Part shown: in pieces, positions 43,260 through 51,428 of the stretch | Position numbering within the stretch: the stretch's first letter is position 1 | Layout of the letters: the number at the start of each line of letters is the position of its first letter | Assembly: GCA_963736055.1 (NCBI GenBank) | Contig: CAVTNM010000008.1 | Span: forward strand, 1,054,001 to 1,118,000 | DNA length: 64,000 nucleotides | DNA from: AC-32 sp963736055 | Lineage (GTDB): Bacteria > Actinomycetota > Thermoleophilia > Gaiellales > Gaiellaceae | Reading direction: 5' to 3' | Made by a program: the position numbers and the translations under genes | Notes under the pieces: generated by a model | Database searches by the model: none | What the model was told of the DNA's origin: nothing | The model's input: the letters and a program-made list of their open reading frames with translations, nothing else

Positions 43260-43832
43260 CTAACCGATTGCCTTCAAGAACGCGAGCACGCGTTCGTTGA
43301 GCATGGCGGCGGCGTCTTCGTCGTAGTCCGGGAGGCTGTTGTCGGCGAACAGGTGTCGGTCGCCGGGGTACAGGAACAGCTCCGCGCCCTCGATCGCCTC
43401 GACTAGCTCACGCGCGGCGGGGAGGTCTTCGGCGACCCATTCGTCGTCCTCCATCATGTGGATCTGCAGCGGGACTCCGGACGGCCACGGGCCTCCGAAC
43501 TCCGAGGTCGGGAGGGCGGCGGAGAACAGCAAGGCTCCTTTCGCGCCGGGACGCGTCTGGGCCAGCATCTGTGCCGGCATGACTCCGAGCGAGAATCCCC
43601 CGTAGACGAGGTCGCTCGGCAAGCCCTCGGCGGCGAGTCGACCGCGCTCGAGGATCGTGTCGAAGCCGACCTGCTTGGCATAGCCAACGCCGTCGTCGAG
43701 ATCGGTGAAGGTCTTGCTGTCGTAGAGGTCAGGGGTGTGGACGACGTGCCCGGCAGCTCGCAGCTCGTCGGCGAAGGCGTGGAATCCCGGTGTCTGGCCT
43801 TGTGCATGGTGGAAAAGCAGTACTTCGGCCAT
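43260..43832 (-). CDS. Dienelactone hydrolase family protein
   Basis: This 190-residue alpha/beta hydrolase has GGFSLGVMPAQMLA as nucleophile elbow, so the catalytic residue is Ser and not the Cys of true dienelactone hydrolases. The acid/His pair is likely in EDDEWVAEDLP and LFLYPGDRHLFADNS. It begins AEVLLFHHAQGQTPGFHAFADELRAAGH, typical of small actinobacterial DLH-like enzymes. The ATG has a strong Shine-Dalgarno (aaaggagg). Confidence 0.9.
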   Translation of the reverse strand: MAEVLLFHHAQGQTPGFHAFADELRAAGHVVHTPDLYDSKTFTDLDDGVGYAKQVGFDTILERGRLAAEGLPSDLVYGGFSLGVMPAQMLAQTRPGAKGALLFSAALPTSEFGGPWPSGVPLQIHMMEDDEWVAEDLPAARELVEAIEGAELFLYPGDRHLFADNSLPDYDEDAAAMLNERVLAFLKAIG

Positions 43833-43867
43833 GTTGTCCTCCTTTCACGCGCGAGACGGAGGGTACT

Positions 43868-44034
43868 TGGCCAGAGTTCCGCTGCGCGATCGAGATGCCT
43901 CGGAGGTCGCTGCCGCGCTCAGGGAACGGCGGATCGTCTGCGCCGCACGCGACGGCAACCTTCGCGTGGCGATTCACTTCTTCAACCACGAAGACGACAT
44001 CGAGTTTCACGTTCGCGCGCTCACCGAGATCTGA
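43868..44034 (+). pseudogene. C-terminal fragment of a class V aminotransferase
   Basis: The plus strand encodes VPLRDRDASEVAAALRERR, IVCAARDGNLRVAIHFFN and HEDDIEFHVRALTEI before a stop. This is the terminal segment of a cysteine desulfurase/kynureninase-like (class V) aminotransferase. All PLP-binding parts are missing and the fragment begins within the 5' region of the divergent hydrolase, so it is a deletion remnant. Confidence 0.6.
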
Positions 44035-44100
44035 TCCTGCACCCGACTACTCGGATGCCTCGGGGGCAGCGGCGACGACGGTTGGCTAGGTTCCGCGGCG

Positions 44101-44775
44101 ATGGCCACCCGAGAAGCCGCGTGCCACTGCGGGCAGCTCCGTCTGGAAGTCGCCGGCGATCCGTTCGCCGTCTCCATCTGCAACTGCCTTGCCTGCCAGC
44201 GTCGGACCGGAAGCGCCTTCGGGATGCAGGCGGCGTTCAAGCCGGATCAGGTACAGGTCGTCGGTCGCTTCAGCGACTTCGCGCGAATCTCGGACGAGGC
44301 GGACAGGAAGGAGCATGTCTTCCATTTCTGCCCTGACTGCGGGTCGCAGGTCTTCTACACGGAACCGACGGAACCAGACCTGATCGTCGTCTCGGTCGGC
44401 TCGTTCGCCGACCCGTCGTTCCCGCCGCCGACGGAGTCGGGCTACGACTCTCTCCGTCATCACTGGGTGGGGATGCCCGAATCGATCCGGCGTCACCTCC
44501 CCGAGCTGTGGGACTCGGTGCGACCTGTTTACGACGCCGGCAGGTACGCGGACGCAGCGGACAAGGGTCTCGAGCTCATCGAGGCCCACCCCGACCAGGG
44601 GTACCTCTACTACAACGTGGCCTGCTGCGAGAGCCTCGCGGGCCGGACAGCCGACGCCGTCGAGCACCTGCGCCAGGCGATCGGCATGTGGGAGGGCTGT
44701 CGCGACCTGGCGAAGGAGGACTCCGACTTCGATCCGATCCGGAACGAGCCCGCTTTCAAGGAACTGGTCCGATAG
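44101..44775 (+). CDS. GFA-domain protein fused to a TPR-like C-terminal domain
   Basis: Residues 1-125 form a GFA zinc-binding domain (EAACHCGQLRLEV, CNCLACQRRTGSAFGMQAAF, FHFCPDCGSQVFY). Residues 140-224 form a helical TPR-like domain: YDAGRYADAADKGLELIEAHPD, YYNVACCESLAGRTADAVEHLRQAIGM and KEDSDFDPIRNEPAFKELV. The C-terminal module usually stands alone or with cupins in Actinobacteria. ATG start has TAGGTT 8 nt upstream. Function is unknown; protein-protein interaction is likely for the helical half. Confidence 0.82.
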   Translation: MATREAACHCGQLRLEVAGDPFAVSICNCLACQRRTGSAFGMQAAFKPDQVQVVGRFSDFARISDEADRKEHVFHFCPDCGSQVFYTEPTEPDLIVVSVGSFADPSFPPPTESGYDSLRHHWVGMPESIRRHLPELWDSVRPVYDAGRYADAADKGLELIEAHPDQGYLYYNVACCESLAGRTADAVEHLRQAIGMWEGCRDLAKEDSDFDPIRNEPAFKELVR

Positions 44776-44787
44776 GGGCTAGCACGG

Positions 44788-44964
44788 GTGCCTCTCCGTG
44801 ATCCGCTCGATGCGCTGGCTCTCGGTGGCGCGGGCTCCGGGAGGCAAGGCGGGCGCGGACCCCCGCTCTTGCTCCCCGTTCTGGGCGTGGTCGTGATCGC
44901 CGCCTTCAACGCCTATTACTGGCTCCCGATCCGAGGTGAGAGCCCCCGGCTGGGTCCCTCCTGA
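44788..44964 (+). CDS. Small single-helix membrane protein
   Basis: A 58-residue frame from GTG 44788 carries one hydrophobic helix (PLLLPVLGVVVIAAFNAYYW) with Gly/Arg-rich N-terminus and a short C-terminal tail. No family is recognised. It starts 13 bp after the GFA-TPR stop and could be cotranscribed. Confidence 0.4.
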   Translation: MPLRDPLDALALGGAGSGRQGGRGPPLLLPVLGVVVIAAFNAYYWLPIRGESPRLGPS

Positions 44965-45029
44965 GAACGCATCCCGTCTTTGCAGACGCTTGTTGCCTGG
45001 GCCCTCCCGGGCGCCGTAGGATCGCCCAA

Positions 45030-45735
45030 TGACCTCCCCGTACCGCGACGGAGACGCGGCGGCGCGCGACACCGGCTCGGGCTCGTGAGCTCCGTCGACA
45101 CAGCTCTTCAGCCTGCTGTCGCGCGCGACCAGGCGCGCGCGCTCTTCGGCCAGACGATGGGGCTCGTGGCGGTCACCGCGGGTCTCTTCGCGCTCGGTGC
45201 CTACCTCGGTCGCGATCTGTCCTACGGATGGGGCCTCGTCGCGTTCATCGCGAGCTTCGGCGTCCTGATCGGACTCAACGTCGCCGCATCGCGCTCCGAG
45301 CAGCTCGCGATCGGCCTGCTCTTCGGTTTTGGCGTCCTGATCGGGGTAGGAACCGCGCCGACGATCGCCTACTACGCCTCGACGAACCCGCAATCTGTGT
45401 GGCAGGCGGGCGGGGCGACCGCGCTTTTCATCGCCGGCTTCGGCGCGGCTGGTTACGCCACCCGCCGCGACCTCTCGGGACTCGCCCGAGTGTGCTTCTG
45501 GGCGCTCCTCGCGCTGATCGTCTTCGGGATCGTGACCATCTTCGTGCGGATCCCGAACGGCGCGCTGATCTACGCGATCGCCGGCCTGGTGATCTTCGCC
45601 GGATTCACGATGTACGACTTCCAGCGACTGAGGCGGACGCAGGACATTCGTGCCGCACCGCTGCTCGCCGCCTCGATTTTCCTCGACGTCCTGAACGTCT
45701 TCCTGCTCCTGCTGTCTCTGTTCAATCGCAACTAG
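45030..45735 (+). CDS. Bax inhibitor-1 (YccA/TMBIM) family membrane protein, possible frameshift near start
   Basis: Seven hydrophobic helices and the segments FGQTMGLVAVTAGLFALGAYLG, TAPTIAYYASTNP, FGAAGYATRRDLSGLAR and FTMYDFQRLRRTQDIRAAP, with the ending ASIFLDVLNVFLLLL, define the BI-1/YccA family of pH-sensitive membrane channels. ATG 45030 has TAGGAT 6 nt upstream and begins TSPYRDGD, but its frame stops at 45089; the main frame can start at GTG 45086. A single indel near 45085 would join them. Confidence 0.85.
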
Positions 45736-45770
45736 CGTCCCGCAGGGTCGGCGCGCCCTAGTATCGCGCC

Positions 45771-46433
45771 GTGCGCGAGCTACAGGCTGGGCTCTGGCAC
45801 TGGCAGGCGCCACACCCGCAGTGGCAGCCGAACGAGCGCTGGAACCAGATCGTCTCGTCCTACGCGGTCGACGACGGCAGCCGCCTCCTGCTGTTCGACC
45901 CGATCGCTCCGCCGAGCGAGATCCATGCGCTCGCGGCCGAGCGCGAGACGGCGGTGGTCCTGACGGCGCCGTGGCACGAGCGCGACACACAGAGCCTCGT
46001 CGAGCGACTCGGCGTGCCGGTGTTCACGCCTCTTCCCGACAGCGCGCGGGACCTCATGGAGAAGTACGGCATCACGGCCGAGCAGGCCGGCGACGGAAGC
46101 CCCGACCTCGTCTGGCTGCTCCGCGAGAACAAGGGCGAGGCACGCCCGTACTCGCCCGGCGATCGGCTGCCCATCGGGATCGAGGCGTTCCCCGGACGGG
46201 AGCAGAACGACATGGTGCTCTGGATCGAGAGCAAGGCCGCGGTCAGCTCGGGTGACACGCTCAAAGACCTCGCCCAGGGCCTCGAGATCTCGGTCCGCTG
46301 GCTCCGAGAGGGCGTAACCCGCGAGCAGGTCGCCGCCGGCCTGCGTCCGCTGCTGGAGCTCCCGGTCGAACAGGTGCTCGCGACGCACGGTGGGCCGACA
46401 GACCGTGCTGCGCTCGAACGCGCGCGCTCCTGA
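45771..46433 (+). CDS. Metallo-beta-lactamase-fold-like hydrolase, degenerate metal site
   Basis: The 220-residue protein resembles actinobacterial MBL-fold proteins: LLLFDPIAPPSEI, TAPWHERDTQSLVERLGVPVFTP, and VLWIESKAAVSSGDTL plus VEQVLATHGGP. The canonical HxHxDH motif is reduced to WHERD, so full dinuclear metal binding is doubtful. GTG start lies 6 nt after TAGTAT (leaderless). The function is unknown. Confidence 0.75.
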   Translation: MRELQAGLWHWQAPHPQWQPNERWNQIVSSYAVDDGSRLLLFDPIAPPSEIHALAAERETAVVLTAPWHERDTQSLVERLGVPVFTPLPDSARDLMEKYGITAEQAGDGSPDLVWLLRENKGEARPYSPGDRLPIGIEAFPGREQNDMVLWIESKAAVSSGDTLKDLAQGLEISVRWLREGVTREQVAAGLRPLLELPVEQVLATHGGPTDRAALERARS

Positions 46434-46475
46434 CGGCATGGTCGTCGTCTGGCCGGGCCTTACCTCCCGATCACC

Positions 46476-46928
46476 TCAGAGGGCTTTCTCCCAGCCTTCC
46501 TCTCCGGTCGACCACGGCACAGCGGTTCCGCGCTTGAAGACCAGATCGTTCTCCTCGTCGCCGGGCCACACGCCGATCGTGTCGCTGTCGGGATATACGG
46601 AGACGGCGGGCGCTCGCGAGCTCGAGAACAGCAGCGCCCTCGCCGGCGACTCGCTCCGGTTCATCAGCTTGTGCGCCCCGGCGGGACCAGCCGGAAAGCA
46701 GACGAGGTCGCCGCGCTTCAGGGTGTGCTCCCCTTCGGGCGCGCGCACGACGACGGTGCCGTCGACGACCAACAGCCATTCCTCTTCGTACTCGTAGTGA
46801 TACGGCGAGGAGCTCCGTCCGGGCTCGAGGTCGTAGATGAACATGAGGGTGGCGTTCGATCCCACGGCACGAGCCACGTCGATCCTGCCCTCGAGGTTCT
46901 CGGCGCTGAAGATGTTGACCGCTTCCAT
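46476..46928 (-). CDS. Cupin domain protein
   Basis: This 150-residue cupin begins EAVNIFSAENLEGRIDVARA and carries metal-ligand motifs PYHYEYEEEWLLVVDGTVVV and KRGDLVCFPAGPAGAHKLMN. The RSESPARALLFSS and VSVYPDSDTIGVW segments are typical of a cupin group common in Actinobacteria. ATG at 46928 follows GATAAT by 6 nt. Role unknown. Confidence 0.88.
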   Translation of the reverse strand: MEAVNIFSAENLEGRIDVARAVGSNATLMFIYDLEPGRSSSPYHYEYEEEWLLVVDGTVVVRAPEGEHTLKRGDLVCFPAGPAGAHKLMNRSESPARALLFSSSRAPAVSVYPDSDTIGVWPGDEENDLVFKRGTAVPWSTGEEGWEKAL

Positions 46929-46973
46929 GGGCTCATTATCCTGACGCCCGACGGGCTTCGCGACCGGCTGCAC

Positions 46974-47636
46974 TCAGGCGAGTCGGTAGGCGAGGGTCCA
47001 GTAGTTGTCGTACTCGACCCACGACGGCTCGACCGCTCGCGGGCCGAGTATCTCCAGCGCCTGCCCGCGGGTGGGGAAGTTCTTGAGCACCTCGTGCACA
47101 GTGCCGTCGTCCAGGGTGCGGAGCTGGTACGTGTTGCCGTCGACGTCACGCCGGCTGATCGGCGTGCTGCTCGTCTGGACGTACCCGTTGTCCAGCATCA
47201 CCACCTGCGCGCCGCTGTCGAGTACTGCGTGGAACGCATCGAGCCAGCCCGCCAGCCGTCCCAGCGGCACATGGCTCCACCAGCAACCGGCGAAGGCGCC
47301 GTTGAAGGGGCCCTCGTCAAGGCCCGCGAGCGTGTACGCGTCCACGGTGGCGAACCGCACGCACGCGGGCATCGGCTTCCGACGAGCCACCTCCATCGGC
47401 CCCGGAATCAGGTCGGTGGCGAGCCAGTCCAGGGCGCGTCGTGCCCCGTGCTGCGTCCACCATCCGGTGCCGCACGCAATCTCCAGCACGCGCCGCCCCT
47501 CGAACATCACCGGCAGCCACCGCTCCATCGCTCGGAGATCCGGCTGGCGCTCGGGCTGGAGATAGACACGCTCGTAGTACTCCGCGCGCTGCGCGTAGTA
47601 GTCGCGCATCGAGTCAGGCGTACTCGCCTCACCCAC
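46974..47636 (-). CDS. Class I SAM-dependent methyltransferase
   Basis: The 220-residue protein has SAM motif I in VLEIACGTGWWTQHGARRA, then LATDLIPGPMEVARRKP and FNGAFAGCWWSHVPLGRLAGWLDAFHAVLDSGA. The opening YYAQRAEYYERVYLQPERQPDL is typical of a family of small methyltransferases. GTG at 47636 has a CATACT hexamer 7 nt upstream; ATG 47609 is the alternative. Its 5' side borders the first 31-nt hairpin repeat. Confidence 0.88.
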   Translation of the reverse strand: MGEASTPDSMRDYYAQRAEYYERVYLQPERQPDLRAMERWLPVMFEGRRVLEIACGTGWWTQHGARRALDWLATDLIPGPMEVARRKPMPACVRFATVDAYTLAGLDEGPFNGAFAGCWWSHVPLGRLAGWLDAFHAVLDSGAQVVMLDNGYVQTSSTPISRRDVDGNTYQLRTLDDGTVHEVLKNFPTRGQALEILGPRAVEPSWVEYDNYWTLAYRLA

Positions 47637-47706
47637 AGGCGGAAGTATGGGCCTCCGGTGTGCTCGTCCCGCCACGGCATGAAGGCCCCAGCGAGCACCT
47701 TCGCCT

Positions 47707-47737
47707 GGACCGCCGTTCGGGAATGTCACCCGAGGCC
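47707..47737 (+). repeat. 31-nt hairpin repeat, copy A
   Basis: Left arm ggaccgccg, loop ttcgggaatgt, right arm cacccgaggcc. The loop is shared exactly with copies B and D. This copy overlaps the final codons and stop of the phosphatase gene and has the weakest stem. Confidence 0.7.
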
Positions 47738-48175
47738 GGCATGACTCGCACTCGCCTCGGGATGGGCGTCCACCCACTCGGCAAACCACTGCACCCACGC
47801 CTCCTGGTCGGCGGTCTCCACGGCTTCCGGGCGATACGAGGCGCGGACCCACTCAACGGCCTGCGCCGGCGGCACGCCTGCGAGGACGGCCATGCACGCC
47901 AGCACGGTTCCGGTGCGACCGCTCCCGCCCAGGCAGCCGACCTCGACGAGCCCACCGCGTCGCGCACGGCCGAAGGCCTCCGCGATCTGTTGCGCCGCAA
48001 GCTCTGGATTCTCAGGTAGTCCGAAGTCCTTCCAGTCGATCACGGTGGCGGGCCAAGTCGGCTCCCAGCGCGCATCTAGATAGAGGCCGAACGTGCGCTC
48101 AGGATCGTGGACGCAACGGTCGGAGATCGACGAAGCGCGGACTCGCGTTCCGTCGGGGAACCCGACGATCGCCAT
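47726..48175 (-). CDS. Protein-tyrosine/dual-specificity phosphatase-like protein
   Basis: This 149-residue protein has a CX5R active-site loop VGCLGGSGRTGTVLACMAVL (Cys-LGGSG-Arg), the P-loop of cysteine-based phosphatases, with a following helix PPAQAVEWVRASYRPEAVET. The general acid is likely Asp in VIDWKDFGLP. The family is widespread in soil actinobacteria, with unknown targets. ATG has TAGAGT 6 nt upstream. The stop codon lies inside hairpin copy A. Confidence 0.85.
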   Translation of the reverse strand: MAIVGFPDGTRVRASSISDRCVHDPERTFGLYLDARWEPTWPATVIDWKDFGLPENPELAAQQIAEAFGRARRGGLVEVGCLGGSGRTGTVLACMAVLAGVPPAQAVEWVRASYRPEAVETADQEAWVQWFAEWVDAHPEASASHAGLG

Positions 48176-48242
48176 CCGGGGACTCTACGACTCGACTGCA
48201 GGGTCTGCGGTCTCGACCGAGGCCGAACAAGTGGCGTCGCGT

Positions 48243-48273
48243 GGGCCAGTGTTCGGGAATGTCACCTGAGGCC
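48243..48273 (+). repeat. 31-nt hairpin repeat, copy B
   Basis: Left arm gggccagtg, loop ttcgggaatgt, right arm cacctgaggcc. It lies between the divergent phosphatase and GNAT genes, 536 nt from copy A. Confidence 0.75.
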
Positions 48274-48300
48274 TGTACGACCGGCCGTACCATCAGTGGT

Positions 48301-48759
48301 GTGATCGAGCAGGCTTGTGGTGAACGCGCGGCTCGTGTTGCCGAGGCGGTGATGCGTGCCCTGCCGGAGTGGTTCGGCCTTGAAGAGCCGCTGCTCCAGT
48401 ACGTGGAGGCAGCGAGGACGCTGCCGACGCTGATCGCTTCGGAGGCGACGCGCGATGTTGGCTTTCTCACGATCAAGCAGCACACGGCCGGCTCGGCGGA
48501 GATCCTGGCCATGGGCGTGCTTCCCGACAGGCACCGTCGCGGAGTTGGACGAGAGTTACTTGAGGCTGCGGCAGCCCAGGTTACGGCCAACAAGACCCGA
48601 CTCCTGCAGGTGAAGACGCTTGGCCCATCTCATCCGGACGCCAACTACGCTCGGACGCGGTCCTTCTACGAGGCGCTCGGCTTCATCGGCCTGGAGGAGA
48701 CGACTGCGTTCTGGGGCGAGGCGAACCCGTGTCTCATCATGGTCAAGGTGTTGGGCTAG
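48301..48759 (+). CDS. GNAT family N-acetyltransferase
   Basis: The 152-residue protein has motif A ILAMGVLPDRHRRGVGRELLEAAAAQVTA with the acetyl-CoA loop RHRRGVGRE, and motif B YARTRSFYEALGFIGLEETTAFWGE. The acceptor is unknown. GTG at 48301 has TACCAT 7 nt upstream (leaderless). Hairpin copy C follows the stop by 18 bp. Confidence 0.88.
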   Translation: MIEQACGERAARVAEAVMRALPEWFGLEEPLLQYVEAARTLPTLIASEATRDVGFLTIKQHTAGSAEILAMGVLPDRHRRGVGRELLEAAAAQVTANKTRLLQVKTLGPSHPDANYARTRSFYEALGFIGLEETTAFWGEANPCLIMVKVLG

Positions 48760-48777
48760 CGCGATCGACCGTCGCAT

Positions 48778-48808
48778 GGGCCGGAGTTCTGGAATGTCAG
48801 CCGGCGCC
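48778..48808 (+). repeat. 31-nt hairpin repeat, copy C
   Basis: Left arm gggccggag, loop ttctggaatgt (one change from the other loops), right arm cagccggcgcc. It has the longest stem (CCGG/CCGG plus outer pairs) and could terminate the GNAT transcript. It is 535 nt from copy B. Confidence 0.75.
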
Positions 48809-48934
48809 GGGTAAAAGAATCGGGCTGCGACGCTTCGAGCCCCCACGCGGTGTCGCGGCCAGATCACGCCGATCCGGCCTAGGCGAGACTTCGCAATCGC
48901 AATACCCTAGAGAGCCCGCCACAAGGAGGTCGAC

Positions 48935-49132
48935 GTGCTTCTCGCTGCCAACGGTGTCTGGATCTGGACAATCCTCGCGATCATCGTCTGGATCGCGATC
49001 GCCTTTTGGCCGGCCCGTGTCGCTGCCCGTAAAGGGCACAGCTTCTTCCTCTACTTCCTCTTCAGCCTCGTGTTCTTTCCCGCTGCGCTGATCGTTGCCT
49101 ACCTGGTGAGGGACCGGACAGCAGCCGCTTGA
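48935..49132 (+). CDS. Small two-helix membrane protein
   Basis: This 65-residue protein has two hydrophobic helices (VWIWTILAIIVWIAIAFW and FFLYFLFSLVFFPAALIVAY) separated by ARVAARKGHS. The pattern resembles short phage-holin-like or PLDc_N-type membrane segments, but no family is firm. GTG start has a very strong Shine-Dalgarno (aaggaggtcgac). Confidence 0.7.
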   Translation: MLLAANGVWIWTILAIIVWIAIAFWPARVAARKGHSFFLYFLFSLVFFPAALIVAYLVRDRTAAA

Positions 49133-49196
49133 GGCCAAGCAACTGATCGTTCTGCGTTTCTTTCACTAACCACTCAGGTGCTGGGGAGCTTGGCGT

Positions 49197-49227
49197 GCGC
49201 CGGTGTTCGGGAATGTCACCCGAGCGC
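49197..49227 (+). repeat. 31-nt hairpin repeat, copy D
   Basis: Left arm gcgccggtg, loop ttcgggaatgt, right arm cacccgagcgc. The second base pair is C-G where copies A-C have G-C. It lies just past the end of the convergent GNAT gene, 419 nt from copy C. Confidence 0.75.
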
Positions 49228-49235
49228 GGATCTCC

Positions 49236-49874
49236 TCAACCGTTAGGACCGACATCGGGCCCTGCCGGAGGCCTACGCATCGGCCAAACCGGCGGGCCGC
49301 CTTCTGGCAGCTCAAACACACCCATGTGCAGGAAGCCGAGCCGCTCGTACAGTGCCGCGCTACGCTCGCTGCTGGCCTCGATGTACGTCGGTAGTCCAGC
49401 CGAATCGGCTCTCTCCAGCGTCGGCTGCATGAGCATCGGTCCAACGCCCTGTCCCTGCAGAGCGGTGCGCACCCCGACCGTTCGCACGTAGAAGTGAGGC
49501 TCACGTGGGTGTCGCTTCTCCATCGCGCGCTGCACTCTTATCGCGCGCGGGAATCGCGTCCTGTACGCCCACACCCACCTGAGTGCCTCCCTCCCCGTCA
49601 TGGACTTCGGCATGTCCGAGGCACCGGGTGGCAGCTCGGCCACCGCGCCGTCGTACCCGGACGTCGTCCACAGGGTCCCCCCGTTCGCCAGCACGTACAG
49701 CTCCATCTCAACCGAAAGCATCTTTCGGAGCCGCGCCTCGTGCCGCAGACGGCCCGGCCGAAGGAACGTGAACACGGGGTCGGTGATGAACGCATCCGCC
49801 AGCGCCGCCGCCACCTTCGGCACCTCATCTGCAGCCGCTGGCCGGACTTCGGTCGGTCTCAACGCGGCGATCAT
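49236..49874 (-). CDS. GNAT family N-acetyltransferase
   Basis: The 212-residue protein belongs to a GNAT group with N-terminal VRPAAADEVPKVAAALADAF and FITDPVFTFLRPG, central YVRTVGVRTALQGQGVGPMLMQPTLERAD (acetyl-CoA loop QGQGVG) and C-terminal LPTYIEASSERSAALYERLGFLHMG. ATG at 49874 is the first in-frame methionine after a non-conserved stretch. Hairpin copy D lies just beyond its stop. Confidence 0.9.
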   Translation of the reverse strand: MIAALRPTEVRPAAADEVPKVAAALADAFITDPVFTFLRPGRLRHEARLRKMLSVEMELYVLANGGTLWTTSGYDGAVAELPPGASDMPKSMTGREALRWVWAYRTRFPRAIRVQRAMEKRHPREPHFYVRTVGVRTALQGQGVGPMLMQPTLERADSAGLPTYIEASSERSAALYERLGFLHMGVFELPEGGPPVWPMRRPPAGPDVGPNG

Positions 49875-49987
49875 ATCGTCAGCTTCGAAGACTGATCGGC
49901 AGGCTCTGACTGAGCGGCGCGACTTAGCGCTCGGATGTCGCGAAACCTCGCATGCGCGAGCGTCCTCTCGCCTGAGAGCTGTCGGTC

Positions 49988-51367
49988 CTAAGCCGGCACG
50001 GGTGCGGCGGCTTGCTCGGCCGCGGCCTTGACTCCCTCGCCGAAGGTCGGGAAGACGTGATGCATCGCCGCCAGGTCGTCGACGGTCGCGCCGAGCCGGA
50101 GGCCTAACGAGAAGCCCTGGACGACGTCTCCCGCGTTCCGGGATGTGACGTGCAGGCCGAGCACACGCCGGCTCCCGCGGTCGAACACGATCTTGAAGAG
50201 CCCATGCTTCGCGTCGATGTACGAGAAGCGCTTGACGTACTGGTTCGTGACCGTCTCGACGTCGAAGCCCTCTTCTTTCGCCTGCTCCTCCGTCAGGCCG
50301 ACGCCGGCGAGCTCCGGATCGGTGAAGACCGCGGTCGGCAGCACGGTGTAGTCGGCAGCCGAAGCGTCCTCGCCGAACATGTCGGCCACGGCGACCCGCG
50401 CCTGATACTGCGCGATCGGCGTGAACTGGGCGACCGCGTTGACGTCTCCGGCCGCCCAGATCCCCGGTACCGAGGTGCGCAGGTGGTCGTCCACGACGAT
50501 CCCGGCCTTCGAGGTCTCGATGCCGACCGCTGCGAGGTTCAGGCCCTCGATGTTGGGCACCCGGCCGGAGGCGAGCAGGATCCGAGCCGCACGCACTTCG
50601 TAGCGGTCCGCGCCGCCGCGCGGCGCGATCACCGCGACGATCTCGTCGCCGTCCCGGCGCACGCTCTTGACGAACACCGACACGGCGATGTCGATTCCCT
50701 CCTCCTCGAGCGACGCGGCAAGGGTGCCCGAGGCCTCGGCATCGGAGGCCGGACAGATTCGATCCGCAGCGTCGACGATCGTCACCTTCGAGCCGAGGCG
50801 CGAGAAGATCTGGCCGAACTCGAGACCGACCGCGCCCGCGCCGACAACGAGCAGCGACACCGGCAGCTCCTGCAGCTCGAGCGCCGAGATGTGGTCGATC
50901 CAATCGACCTCGTCGATGCCCTCGATCGGAGGCACGGCCGTGCGCGAGCCGGTGGCGATCAGGATCCGATCGGCCTCGAGCTCCGCGTCCCCGACTCGGA
51001 CCGTGTGCGCGTCGACGATCGTCGCTTCGTCGGTGTAGGTGCTGAAACCCTGGGCGCGGAGGTCCTCGACCCACTTCTCCTGTGGCTTCTTCAGGGACTC
51101 CTTCCGCGCGTACACCCGCGCGAGGTCGACCTTCGCAGGTCCGGTCTCGATCCCGATCTTCGGTGCCAGCTCGTTCACGTCGTGCGCCAGCTCGGCGGCC
51201 ACGACGTAGGCCTTCGTCGGCGTGCACGCGATGTTCGGGCAGCTGCCGCCCCAGCGCTCCTTCTCGATCAGCGCGACGTGCGCGTCGTGCTGGCGCGCGG
51301 CCATGTTGGCGCCGTCGCGTGCGGCTGATCCTCCTCCGATCACGATCAAGTCGAACCGGTCACTCAT
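49988..51367 (-). CDS. Pyridine nucleotide-disulfide oxidoreductase (dihydrolipoyl dehydrogenase/mercuric reductase-like)
   Basis: The 459-residue flavoprotein has the FAD motif DLIVIGGGSAARDGANMAA, the redox-active disulfide WGGSCPNIACTPTKA (C-x4-C), NAD motif LLVVGAGAVGLEFGQIFSRLG, the second FAD motif VPGIWAAGDVNA and the C-terminal HHVFPTFGE with catalytic His and Glu. The altered cysteine box suggests a disulfide reductase with an unusual substrate and not standard Lpd, GR or MerA. ATG follows gaggagac. It is divergent from an ECF sigma gene. Confidence 0.93.
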   Translation of the reverse strand: MSDRFDLIVIGGGSAARDGANMAARQHDAHVALIEKERWGGSCPNIACTPTKAYVVAAELAHDVNELAPKIGIETGPAKVDLARVYARKESLKKPQEKWVEDLRAQGFSTYTDEATIVDAHTVRVGDAELEADRILIATGSRTAVPPIEGIDEVDWIDHISALELQELPVSLLVVGAGAVGLEFGQIFSRLGSKVTIVDAADRICPASDAEASGTLAASLEEEGIDIAVSVFVKSVRRDGDEIVAVIAPRGGADRYEVRAARILLASGRVPNIEGLNLAAVGIETSKAGIVVDDHLRTSVPGIWAAGDVNAVAQFTPIAQYQARVAVADMFGEDASAADYTVLPTAVFTDPELAGVGLTEEQAKEEGFDVETVTNQYVKRFSYIDAKHGLFKIVFDRGSRRVLGLHVTSRNAGDVVQGFSLGLRLGATVDDLAAMHHVFPTFGEGVKAAAEQAAAPVPA

Positions 51368-51403
51368 CGCGTCTCCTCTCGGTGGTGCTTGATTGTGTCG
51401 CTT

Positions 51404-51415
51404 CGAAGGCCTTCG
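51404..51415. promoter_or_regulatory. Palindrome cgaaggccttcg upstream of ECF sigma gene
   Basis: A perfect 12-bp palindrome lies 13 bp before the sigma-factor start and 37 bp before the divergent oxidoreductase start. It could be an operator for either gene; nothing more specific is visible. Confidence 0.3.
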
Positions 51416-51428
51416 TTACAGTCGCCCG

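Noticed and set aside
47715..48275. GGGAAT in the hairpin loops as SigR -35 elements
   Set aside because: Spacing of 18 bp is followed by GAC, AAA or TCC and not GTT, so the promoter consensus fails.
47707..49227. Integron attC-like cassette array
   Set aside because: Gene-boundary repeats recall cassettes, but the GTTRRRY/RYYYAAC core sites and the typical attC length are absent and no integrase is in the window.
49875..49987. Possible gene between GNAT and flavoprotein
   Set aside because: Only a short gap without start, Shine-Dalgarno or conserved frame; nothing supported.
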